Below, one piece after another: positions 34,796 through 46,900 of a DNA stretch of 64,000 bases. Source of the DNA: Nematostella vectensis (taxonomy: Eukaryota > Cnidaria > Anthozoa > Actiniaria > Edwardsiidae); NCBI RefSeq assembly GCF_932526225.1, contig NC_064047.1, forward strand, positions 3,037,501 to 3,101,500. The letters are read 5' to 3'. Both the position numbers and the translations under genes were made by a program. Below the pieces are notes generated by a model that was not told where the DNA came from, did not search any database, and saw only the letters and a program-made list of their open reading frames with translations. Position 1 is the stretch's first letter, and every line of letters starts with the position of its first letter.

Positions 34796-37714
34796 TTTTT
34801 TTATCAAGCTGAGACTGCACCAAAGTTTAAGAACATGCTAAGAACATGCCTAGGCTCTGATAACTGCAAAATATTGCCACAAAATGTCTTAGTCTGATAT
34901 TTTCTAAAATGCAGTGTTAAATTGTGTTCATTAATAACAACCTTAAATATTTTATTGCTATTGATCATTTGTGTAATTCTCCTCCTAATAACTTAAGTCA
35001 TTGGGTACTATATTTTATAAGCACTAAAATTTAAAAACATTGTTAAAAAAAAATTTCAGCCTTGAAATGCTCCAAAAATAAGAACGGCCCAGCATCAACT
35101 GAAAATTATAGACGTTCTTATAAAAAAGAGTGTATCAGTGATATATCTTAATACAAAACAGCATACCCCCAGCCCTACCAATCGATAATTCCTATAATTA
35201 TTAACAATCAATAGTAATTGATAAAAATCAATATCAATAAATCGATTAATATTGAAAATAGATAGAAACTGATAGAGTGAAACTGTGTGGGTATCGATAT
35301 TATCGATTTTTATCGAAAAATATTGAAATTATCGATTATTATTGATTATATTGATAAATATCAATTTCTTCCATTATGTCAAAATGTATCACCCTTAACC
35401 GGCATGATCAATTGTTTGACTATGTTCCTAAAATAAAATCAGATAGACAAGGTAAGATTAACAAAATGTCTTTATATTGCTTCAAAAAGGCTCAATGTTA
35501 CCATTTGCAAACCACATTCAAGATATACAAGATAGTGTGTTGCGCTTCTGCTGTAGGAAACCTAATTGTTTAGTATTTAATTATATTGGTACATGAGAAG
35601 CTTGATGTCTAAATCAATTACATGCAGCACTGCAAACGTTCGACACTGTTTCAAACGTCAAGATCTTGCTTTTGTTTTTGCAATGCAACAGTAACTTTTT
35701 GACCCCTAGAAAGGACGTAATCGGTACGGCATCTGAATCAACATTGTGTCGACCAAAATGAACAATTTCTTGGTTCAGCACAGCAGAAGCGTGAAGTATC
35801 ATTCCCAGTTCGTGCGGTAACGGTGATTGCAGATTCAAATTTCCAACTGTCAGTTTAAAATAAAAGAATTTAATAAAACCTGATATTAATAGTTAATAAT
35901 CAATATTATTGAGTACTCTTGGGCTGTGAGTAGCAATTATTATCGATGTCCAATATCAATCAATAATAATCAACTGATTAATATCGATTTATATTGGCTA
36001 ATTCGATTAGTTTCCGATGATCGATTTTAATCGATTGATGGGACCGGGGCATTCCATAGGTCAATCAGCAGGCTAAAATGTTCCACTTTTAGACACCCAC
36101 CAAATGTGGAAAGCCCAATACCCAAGCTTCTAGCAGCATTTGTAACTTAGGTAGCTCATATAGCCTGAATTGTACGAATCAAAGGAAGACCCAGCCCTTT
36201 TCCATCACCCACAGTGCACGCAGATGTGGCTCTGGTTTTTATAAATACTACGCCTTCCATGATCGCAAAAATACATGCCATATACAATCCCCCATGGTCC
36301 TTTTTCGTTGGAGTTAAACTGATGTGGAATTTTAACCTTATCTTACCTTGACACACCAGAATAAACCCCAAAATAAACTTCCCGCGATGGAATATCAAAA
36401 CACAAGAACGGGTCCCACTTTACTAGTTCACAGACTCCCCTCCGTCTCCCTTTAAGACTACTACTTTATGTATGCTTCACAATTTATCCCCTCTTAAGCT
36501 TTTCTTTCAAACTTGCATACATGAAGTATCTTAGTAAAGGCCCTAAGTTTTGTAGGGCTCCAAAATACTGGGACCAAATTATAAGGGGCTTTTAGGAGTT
36601 CGTCTGAAATCAGAGGTTTGAACTATAGACAAAACAACCCGGGGGCTAAATTGGTGCTCAACCCTCCCTAGGAATAACGGACCTTGGATCTCAATAATGA
36701 AACAAAAATCGATCGAATGAATGCTCTCTTCCCTAAAGAGATAATTATGACAGCGATGTATACATTGTTTTTTTTTGTTACCATGACAGAATATGACTGT
36801 GTTTGTTGATGCGGAGATAGATAAGGCACAACGAGCGACTTATCGTGACCTTTTTCTACCATAGCGGCTCCTTTCATTTCATGATTGCATTGTCTGTTTT
36901 TGCGTTGTCTACAGATTTGTGATGTGACGTCTCCCGGATTGAAAATTAGCCGTCGAGTATTTTCGTTTACAATAGTGACGGATGCCCTTGACCTTTATAA
37001 AATCCGAGTGAAGCAAGTGTTTGGTTTTGGCGCCAAAACAGCTGGATATCTTATTCTTTTATTCGCCCCAGTCTCTCGGCTATACTTTCCCTTGCCTTTG
37101 ATTATGACTCTTCAAGTTTATACTGAAAATAACACTTAAACTTTACAATTTACAACAAGTCGAACAAAGAAACGGCGGCAAACCGTCTTTACATTCTGGA
37201 CTCTAGAAGAATAGTGCCTATGTGAAAAATTGAAAAAGTGGGCCTTATCAGCCTTTTCAAGTGAAAAAAAGAAGAGAAAAAACGAGGAAAGCAGCAATTG
37301 AAAATTAGACACTTAAAAAAGACGGGCATAAAGGATGAAAAAAATGGCAGATAGAATAACATCAGCATCAGCTCATTGTTTTTACAGGAACAAAATCCTT
37401 TTTGCCTTGTTTTGAAAATCATCTTATGGTTCTTTATTCACTTAATTTAAAACAAACGGGATAATGTGATTTTTCTCTTTTGTGTCGTTTTCGGGTCTTT
37501 TTTGTAGAAATTTGAGAGAACAGGGAGCCTCACAACAACAAAGAGACACAACACTAAGACATTTCTTCTATTCTGTAATGTTAAATATTTTCAAAATTGA
37601 TGTTAGAAAGCATAACTCTGCCAATTTACTTTCTTCGGTTATTGCTCTTTTTACTTTTTTTCCACATGTTCCTAGCTGAGGCACTATATTTTACCCGTGC
37701 CCTCGTGTACCATG
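34796..37714. other. Intergenic region between divergent amidase and ARID1 genes
   Basis: AT-rich, with two clusters of ATCGAT and AATATTGAT-type words (35170-35370 and 35885-36035). Between them lies a minus-strand frame (about 35614-35846) preceded by an acceptor-like TGACAG; the peptide (LPHELGMILHASAVLNQE and following) is not recognised. At 36129-36143 there is a 15-base copy of the amidase start region (AGCTTCTAGCAGCAT). No full gene is supported. Confidence 0.45.
35614..35846 (-). other. Unrecognised exon-like frame
   Basis: Minus-strand open frame of about 77 codons following an acceptor-like sequence (AACTGACAG). It includes HFGRHNVDSDAVPITSF. It matches no family I know. It is flanked on both sides by ATCGAT-rich sequence, so it may be part of a repeat element. 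Confidence 0.2.
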
Positions 37715-37722
37715 TGACGTCA
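37715..37722 (+). promoter_or_regulatory. CRE-like palindrome upstream of ARID1
   Basis: TGACGTCA, the full CREB/ATF-type palindrome, 256 bases before the ARID1 start codon, with an E-box (CACGTG) about 30 bases further on. Its use is inferred from position only. Confidence 0.4.
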
Positions 37723-37978
37723 TACACTCTGATCTGTCATTCAAACACGTGGTCCCTCGGCTATAGATGGCTGTGAAGCATTGAGCAAAAGCTTTGAACC
37801 GAACGTCGAGGTTTACAAAGCAACGTAAAATAACCCTTCAAAATCTACCAGGGAAGCACTAAGAACACTCGCTTTCTTGAACGCATGAAGGGTTAAGTCA
37901 TATAGTTGGCTTTTACGGCCAATATGGTGTCCTAAATGCGAGTTAGCAGCATATTGATGGCTCGAGTTTGGTGGCCAA

Positions 37979-40900
37979 ATGTTAGCTAATGGTTCTACTA
38001 GACCATCATTTCCCTATTCGGGCACTAACAATAGTTCGGTCTCAGAAGAGACCAACACAGCGCTTAAATTCGCACAGGGAACTGCGAATTATTCCAAAAG
38101 GAGTAAATTATCCGATGATGGCCTGGATTCGCTGACTCGAAGGGATCAAGAAATTCTACAGGAATTGGAAGAGTACATAGTCGAGGGACCGAACAGACAG
38201 CCATACACCACACTACATAACAATAATAATACTGGATTTTGGACCAACAAAATGGCGACCGCTAATACAAATGGGCCAAGTCAAGCTTTATCGAATACAA
38301 ACGGCTTCCAATTGCCAATAGAATCTAACACAAGTCTACAGAGTAAAGCTACGCCAGGGGTGAATTTGTTATCACATATGAATAACCAGTTTTCTGATCA
38401 AGGAAACTTGGGCATTAGTGGTCATGCGAATCCTTCTTCGAGTCTGAAAATGCTTCCAGGAGGGCAGACGAATCCCAGTCTTCCCCCTACGAACCAGTAC
38501 AATCAATATAGTCAACGACAGGAACATCTAATGAGGGGTTTTCAGGGCAATAACGGCGCTGGTTCTCACGATATTTCAGCATCACCGTTGATGCGTAGTT
38601 CAGAACAATACACCACTCCACAAAGATCTTACATGTCTGCTAACAACGATACGCAAATGCGGAGTGTAAATCGACAGTCACCAAGCCCCTTCTCTCAAAA
38701 TTATTTCCCTCAGGAATCACATAATACACACTCAACGAATAGGACATCCTCTACATCTGCGGATGATCGTGGTTTAAGTTCTAGTGAACATTTTCCCTGG
38801 CTACCTAACCGATACCAGACGAGCATTAGCCAAACAAATTCATCTATTTCTCCCGCGATTTCTAGAACTCAAAACCCGGTAAGTCGCGTCAGATTTCGTT
38901 ACCAATCTATAGTGCCCTTGGATATTTAATTATGCCAGATTTTCCACCAACCGGCTTAGTGTCCGAACTACTACAGTGCTGGTAATATCGCCCTAGACAT
39001 AGCAGTAAAATATTTATATCAGGACAACGAAAAATGGCGGCCCTTTCAGGCAAAAACGAAGAGATCAAATTTCATAGAGCTTTTATCGCCGCATGAAGCG
39101 GTCCCAATGCCTGAAAATTAAACGTAACGCAAGGATTTTGATTGTCTCAAGAGAGAAACGGTTTTAATCTGGATAAATAGTGGTTTCCTTTAGGTTTTCA
39201 AAGTTTGTCGGACACAGTGAATATATCATGTTCCTTGTCTGATTGGCTAAGGACATGTCAGTTGATAAATAATCGACGTCATTTTCAGACGGTGTTGTTT
39301 CTTACTGGCTTCCCAAGCTGTTGGCCCTGAAGTTTATACGTTTGAATTTCGCACCAAAATATACCCTTGGAGCTGTGTTTTATTTAGGATAATTATAGTG
39401 ATGTGATGTATAGTTGTGTCTGGGTATTTTGTCTGGTTTGGTTTTTATTGTTTGTCAATTCTGTCATTGTCTAGTATTTAGCATGATTCATCTGTCACAT
39501 TAATCCTAAAATACATCAATGAAATTGATCTATTTTCTTTAGGATTTTTTTTATTGCCTGCCAGAGTTAGAAAGAACTAGACTGGAAGATTTAAGTATTT
39601 CAATTCAGTTGATTATTATTCAAATTTTCTTTGTCTGCATATATCAAGTTGATCATGGTTGTACATGTAATGTTGTACTACAAATGTAGCAAAACAATGA
39701 CAGTGTACTCCCAAGATTGTACAAAAACGTCAGTCTTACAACCTTAACTTGCACGATAAAATATTCTGTTCTCGTGGCATAGAGATTTGTTATATCAGAT
39801 GGCACACATCAGACATCCAATGTTCCGGATGCAAATTTCAGTTTTTTTGCTAGGTATGCTAGGATAAACATACATTTATGTGTTGTGTGATTGAGTATGT
39901 AAATAAGGGGGTAAATAAGTAACAACTAAATATGAAAATATTTGATTTGCCTAGTTTGTATCCTTACATTGCTTAGCTCACCTTATAGGGGAAAAAATGA
40001 AATCCACATAAAAAATATGATTGAATAATAGTTTAGAACATTAGCAATCAAAGCGTGGTATAGTATCTGTTTTAAAACCATCACTAGGCCTTATTTACTA
40101 AAATCAAAGTGGTTATTCTTTTTTCATTCTTTTATATATAGTTTGTGACATACATGCAAAAAGTTTGTTGAGAAGGAATTTCACCAATTATTGTCTTGAT
40201 ATCTAGACATTATAATTATGCGTGTAAATGTAATACAATCTATGGTTCTGCTTTATTTGAAGTTTACGGGACTAGCAGCTACTTTTTCAGTTGAATCAAG
40301 CCTTTTTTTAGTAAACTGCATAAGCTAGGTCACACAAACACAACAATGAGACAAAGTGCATTTCAGAATTTGCTGTCTTTCTTCCGTATTTCCTGGCACA
40401 CTTTTTTACTCCCAAAATGACCTCGAAAAACGGGGTGCGCATTATACGCAGAACCCATTGTTCTCAGTAAGGAACCCATTGTTCTCAGTAAGGAACCCAT
40501 TGTTCTCAGTAAGGAACCCATTGTTCTCAGTAAGGAACCCATTGTTCTCAGTAGACACAGCCACAAAAACGCTTAAAACATAGTAAAAGGTATTCTAAAC
40601 GAAGAATATCTCTAATTTCCCCATCATGTGTTTTGTAAGAAAATAAGCCCAAAAACTTGCCAAAAAACAGCAATTATTTATGCTTCCTGCACGATTTTCT
40701 TTTTGTCCACCATGTTGGAATTTACCCGACCCAGTCTCTCTTCACCTCACCTAAAATGGCGTTAATTGTAATTTTGTAATTGTTTCTGATTTCCTTATCT
40801 TTTCTATTGGAGTTCGTATTATACACGGGTTATCATTATTTTTTTTTTTGAAAAAGGCCTTTCAAATTGGGCTGCGGATTATGTGTGGGTGTGCATTATA

Positions 40901-43900
40901 TGTCGCGGTAAATACAGTATTACATATTTAGCCAGGTACAATACTTAGGTAAAAAGAAGGTTTAGGTATTTGATGGCTGAATTGTTACTGGTAACCAGTT
41001 GGTTAGACATAACTAACCAACATATACAATTATTTGAAATCACTGTGTGTTTTTTTTTTATGTTTTGGTGATGCTGCCTAAGTGGAGAATTCATTCTCAC
41101 CTTAAGACAATCACTACACTAAAGCATTAATGCTGCTTTCTTAAAACTATATACAGCCAGCTCATTATTTTAGACAACTAGCTAATAAAGTTTTTAGGAA
41201 CATTGAAAAGTCATTCCAAGGGTCGTTATTTTCAATTCCTATAATTTCCTTTAACCATCTTTACTCAACTATTTTATTTATCATAACAGGCCTCTCCCAT
41301 GCCTCCCAGACGGCCATCTTACATGGGACAAAATATTCAATACCCAACAACTCCACCACAGCAGCCAGGCCAACCTCACCCATACATGATGAGCCCCTCC
41401 ATGAAACCCATGCCCCAAACACAACAGTACTATAACAACATGGGTATGCCTCCAAGCATGATGGGACCCAGCCATAACCCTATGGGGATGCCCCAGCGGC
41501 AGGGTACTATGGCCAACCAGGTGGCCAAGTCGCAACCAGACATGACCCCCTATCAGCAACAGCAGTACCAACAACGATTCCCACAGGTTGGTAATAATCT
41601 AAAAACAAAGTTAAATACTTAATTTACCTGATTTAATAGAAAATAACCCATTGGCTTCCCCAAATCAGCGGATGGAAATTGATGCTTTTTCACACTTCTC
41701 TGCTAAGATGACAAAATGGTGGTTGGCTGAGGCTGTTTAATGGGGTATTTGCTCAGATAAAAAGCAATTTTACAGTTATTTTGGAATGCTTGAAAGCAAT
41801 TAAAATCATGCAGAATAAACAAATTAACAATCATTCAGGTTCATTGAGTAGATAAATGATTTATAATTGACTTTAAGACACAATTATGATATTTCCAAAT
41901 AAATTTCTATTTAACTCTGTATAAAGAAAACAATAGATGGTATAAACTGTGTATAATCTTCTAGATTCAACCCAACCTAGATTCCCTAGATTGCAAACTC
42001 TGTGTACATTTTTTTAACTGGCATTTATTCCTTGGGAGTTTCACTACAGTATAATACTGTATAGTACTGTTATTAATTACTTTCTGCAGCCCAACTACCC
42101 TCCACAGTTACCGCCATACATGGCCTCACGTCAAAGCCAAAACCCCAACCCCATGTCAAGAGTACCAATGCAGCACCACCAGCCAATCCTACCAAAGCCG
42201 GCAGTTGACATGTTTGGATCACCGTCTACAGGGCCCCGTTACCCCAGCAGTGTACCAGACTCGTCTATGGTAAGTGTAAGTCAACGCATCTTACATTTAC
42301 TTCTTAAGGTTTCATTGCTTCCTTCTCTTATTTAAACCTTCTGATAAGCCAAAACTACTCAAGATAATTCAAGAGGCTTTTAGAGAAGTAAATAAAACAT
42401 TTATAGCATTAAAGTGTTATGCCATTGGCCTAAAACAAACACATGTATATCTTCATCATGTGTCTTGAAGTCTTGTTTATTTGTGTTACTATTATAAATT
42501 ATTGGCACTTGTTTAATTTGTACTGTAAGTAATTTCTGTGATTATTGAGTGGCTTTGTTTCCACTCGGTTTCTTAAAAGCAGACTACATATACTATGCTT
42601 TTTTTGTTAAAATACCAAACTTATTAAAAGTTTGTTACTTTGGCACTTGTTTTATTTGTACTGTAAGTAATTTTTGTGATTATCGAGTGGCTTTGTTTTC
42701 ACTCGGTTTCTTAAAAGCAGACTACATATACTATGTTTTTTTTGTTAAAATACAAAACTTCCCCTTTTGTCCTGCTGTTGTGTGTTTGTAGTTTTTCTTG
42801 TTCTATTCTAGTTTGTTGTGTCATTGTCTTGTTTTTCATTTAAACTCCTAATCTTTTCAAAACTCATCCCACCATGAATAGCTGCACCATTTAAAGGATG
42901 ATTACATCTTGTATTGAGTCCCCAGTCATGAGTGGCATTCTGTTTATGAGGATTCTATTCTCTCCAGTGGAGGTTATGTACATGTGGCTGGTACTGTACC
43001 TTTTAAATTATACTGCTGTTCCTTATTCACATTTAACCTCCGACGAATGGCTAACACTTGAAATGTCAGGACAATTACTCTGTTTTATAGAGGTGTTGAG
43101 CATACCTTTTCATTTATGTATACCTTATAAAACACCAGTTTTTACTTTTCCATCAAAAAAACTATGGAAAGTTTTTGGTTAAATTGTTCTAATGTTAGTG
43201 ACTTTTTTCAAGGATTTTCCTGGGCCAATAATCGGTGACGCATCACCATCCGGACCGCCACCACTGCACCGTCAGCCTTTCCCTGCTACAGGTATGCCAC
43301 CTGATCGGCAAAACCAGCCACAATACTCCCGAGGCTTCCCACCCTTCCAGAGTCCATTGCAAGGTGGTTCATCTTCACCAAACGTCACTCTTGGATCCCC
43401 AATGAGAAACCTGTCAGAAGGTGAGGGATTGTTTGTACTTTTTTTTTTTTTGTAGTAACGCAAACAGTGGTACATAGTTTATTTGACATTTTCCAAATAG
43501 AATAATAATACCATCAGTCAGGGCTCCTGCCTGATGTATATTTTAAACATTATGTGGATGCATCAAAATTACCATTCAGTTTTATTTGACGGCCTTTGAT
43601 TTGCCAGTTAATGCAAAATTAAGGTATGTTCATCACACATCAAGCAGATAGAACAGGTTGGAAATGTACTAGGTCCCAGCAAAGGTTGTACATTGTACAC
43701 TGGATTTATAAAGGGTAATCCAACTTGATCCTCTATACTGTATAAAGTTTATATCAGATTAAATTAGTTCCTTTAAATTGTTTAGACTTGGTTCAAGTAA
43801 GCAATAAAATTTGTTTTGTTACATATTGTCATATTTTCTTAGTATAACTGTAGGAGTGTGCCACAAGTAACATCTAACTTTGTGGTTGTATTCCGTAGGT

Positions 43901-46900
43901 TTTCCAGGAGGCAACCCTCTACAGGGGAGTGGTCCAGTACCTCCACCTGCCTATCCCACCCGTCCCTCCTCCAACCCTCCTAACACCTTCCCTGCCGAGT
44001 CGCCTTTGTCCCACAGTGGAGCAGCGGCTGCAGCAGCAGCGGCACTGGCAGCTGCTAGCTCCATGACCTATCCTGGTATGGGACCTATGGAGCAGTCCGG
44101 ACCACCTAGTTATGGGTCCCAAGAAAGTGGTATAGGGAGCAGAGGCTCCATGGGGGTTGTTCCGTCCCCAAGGTCAGGCACGCCAAACTTGTCAATGCAA
44201 GGAGTGGATGCAAGCTCTAGTATCAACAGTGTTAAAACAGGTAAACTAGAAGACCCTTTGAAATTTGCAGCACTTTCAGAGATCTTAGGTCCTTCATAGT
44301 GGTGCATGATGCTGTTGCTCCCAATACAAAATTGGCAAAAACAAATGCAAGACTTTCTGTTTTGATGGATACTAACCTCTAGGGTGATAACTTGTTTTGA
44401 TGTGCTCTAAGAATCTCCTTCTATGGACAGTGGTGAGCTAGTGAAGTCCCCAAACTCAGGGTAGCATGTGTTGCTCTTTAAGACTTGCTGATGATTTTTT
44501 GATGTGCAAAAGGGAAGAAATAATTGGAGATAGAGGGGGGCAAAATAGCAAACTCCCAGGATTATGTAGTTTTACATGTTTTCCCTCTGTACCAAGTTCA
44601 TAGTACAGGCCACAGCACTTACACATTTTCAAGTCCTCTAAAATACTAGTTTTTGAGTTTTACTTGACTGTTTGTTTCAGTCTCTATCTACCATGCCTGC
44701 CCTTTATCTGGCAATTGAACATCTGAATTTTACACCCTAGGTCGAGTTCCATCACCTAGTCTGAACCAGCTGCCGACTGCAGAGGATGTGGAGACCATGA
44801 TAAAGATGATGGGGAGTGGGGAGTGTCTAGACCGGAGCCCACCCTCTTCACGGTCCTCATCACCTACAACAATGTCAGGTACAACTTTAAGGAAGGCCAA
44901 TCACTGCTTCATTTAACGCTCCTCAACAATACAGTACCAGGCCACATTTATTCCCATCAGCTGATAGAGTGATTTAGATCCAAGAAGACAGCCAGAGGAT
45001 GTTGCCTCGCGCATGTTTTATTGCAGACGCAGGCTGATTTTTGGCAGAGTCCCATCATGAAGAGGACTTGGAAATTCATGAAATGCACTCCTGAACAACA
45101 TGCCACATGCGACATGCAACGTGCATGAGGCAGCTTTCTGATGCTGACGTTGTGGATCTAAATCACCCTAATATAAGCAAGTACTAGTCAAAAATAGTGT
45201 TGAACATGGACATTCTTACAAACAGAATAAACAGATTTTTATTTTCCTAATTATTAAATTATCAGGTGCTTGCTAGCAAAAAGATTTCTGCTAAACAACC
45301 AATTCCCATCTTAAAATTTCACACAAATGTGCCTTGAAAATATAAACAGATGTTGAGCCTTGGTATACCCATTTGTGGCATTTATGATGAAGAAGAGCAT
45401 TCCCTGTACAGGTTACATTACACCAAAGACTAATACTTGACTCTTTTAAGAGTTCCACAAACATTGGTGAATCAAGTTCATAATTCTGGTTAATGAACGT
45501 AACTATTTGGGTATTTTGATAGATTCCTTATACAGGGTACAGTACTACAAATGACCTTGTTGTTTGATGTCTTTTCCAGAGCTCAACAACGGGAATCATA
45601 GTGGTCCTGCCACTCCCATTCAGACTGTTGCCGCCACCTCTGCAGATTCGCCTATGTCCACTTTCTCAGGACTGTCCGTTAAGGCAGGGATTACTGGACT
45701 CTCCAGCCCGTCCTCGTCCTTTGGCGATGACCAGGATGAAGATATCCCTGTTGACGCCATCACACCGACCCTGACTGGTGCACCACTTCCTTCTGTAAGT
45801 AAACCATGGGAAATTGGCTAACAATTACAGTTTGTGACCTTATGTGTGGCACATTGCTTCTGCAGCTTTCTTGTGCAAACTTGTTTTTTTTCCATGGCTG
45901 AACATGCACATGCTTATGGTCATTGCCCATTTGATCTCCTATTTTCCTTTTGTTCATATTTACAGCTTGTAAATATGTTTGTAGCTTTTTTTGTCAAAAC
46001 CCTTGCCTCCTTATTGTGTATGTGTACTATAACCTACATATTACAGTATAACTTACTCAGACCCTTGCCTCTCTATTGTGTAGCATAACCTATAGTACAG
46101 CCTGCAGGTAACTTTGTGAATTTTGTGCGTTTTTTGTGTGTTATTAGACTCATACACTCAAACTACACGCACCTTGGGTGGACTTCACGCACCAGACTAC
46201 ATGCACCTGTTTTTCCTAATTACTTCTCCCTTGAGAGTATACTTATTTTAGTAGAACTTACTTTTTAAAAGTGTACTCCTTTACACTGGCAAGTGCTCTT
46301 GTAACGGAACGCTACTCCAGGGCCATAGAAAGACCTGTGTAGTATATATAACCTACTTACTGTATTCTAGTATAACTTACTCAGACCATTGCCTCTCTAT
46401 TGTGTAGTATAACCAGGACCAGTCAAAGCCATCATTCCAACAGGCAAAGGTATAGTGTTTGATATCAGTATCCTATATCCTTATTCCTTTAATTTAGAAA
46501 TTAAAAAATATGTGTTAACATTGGGCTGTTGTCTTTGTAGTTTGCCTTGCTTTACCAGCTGGATGATAATCCTGACAGAAGAAATTTCCTGGACAAGTAT
46601 GCCTCGTTTATGGAAAGTTCAGGTTAGTTCATGTAAAGTTTAGCTTCACGAAATGTTCTTGAAAGTCCTGGTTTAAGAAATGTTTATTGAAAGTTTAGGT
46701 TATTTCATTGAAAGTTAAGGTTACTCTAGTTCATTGAAAGTTCAGGTTACTGTATTTCATTTTAAGTTCTGCATCATGGAAAGTTCAGGTTACTCTAGTT
46801 CATGGAAAGTTCCGAATTATGGAAAGTTTAGGTTACTCTAGTCCATTAAAAGTCCAGGTTAGTTCATGAAAAATTCAGGTTAGTTCATAGAAAGTTCAGG

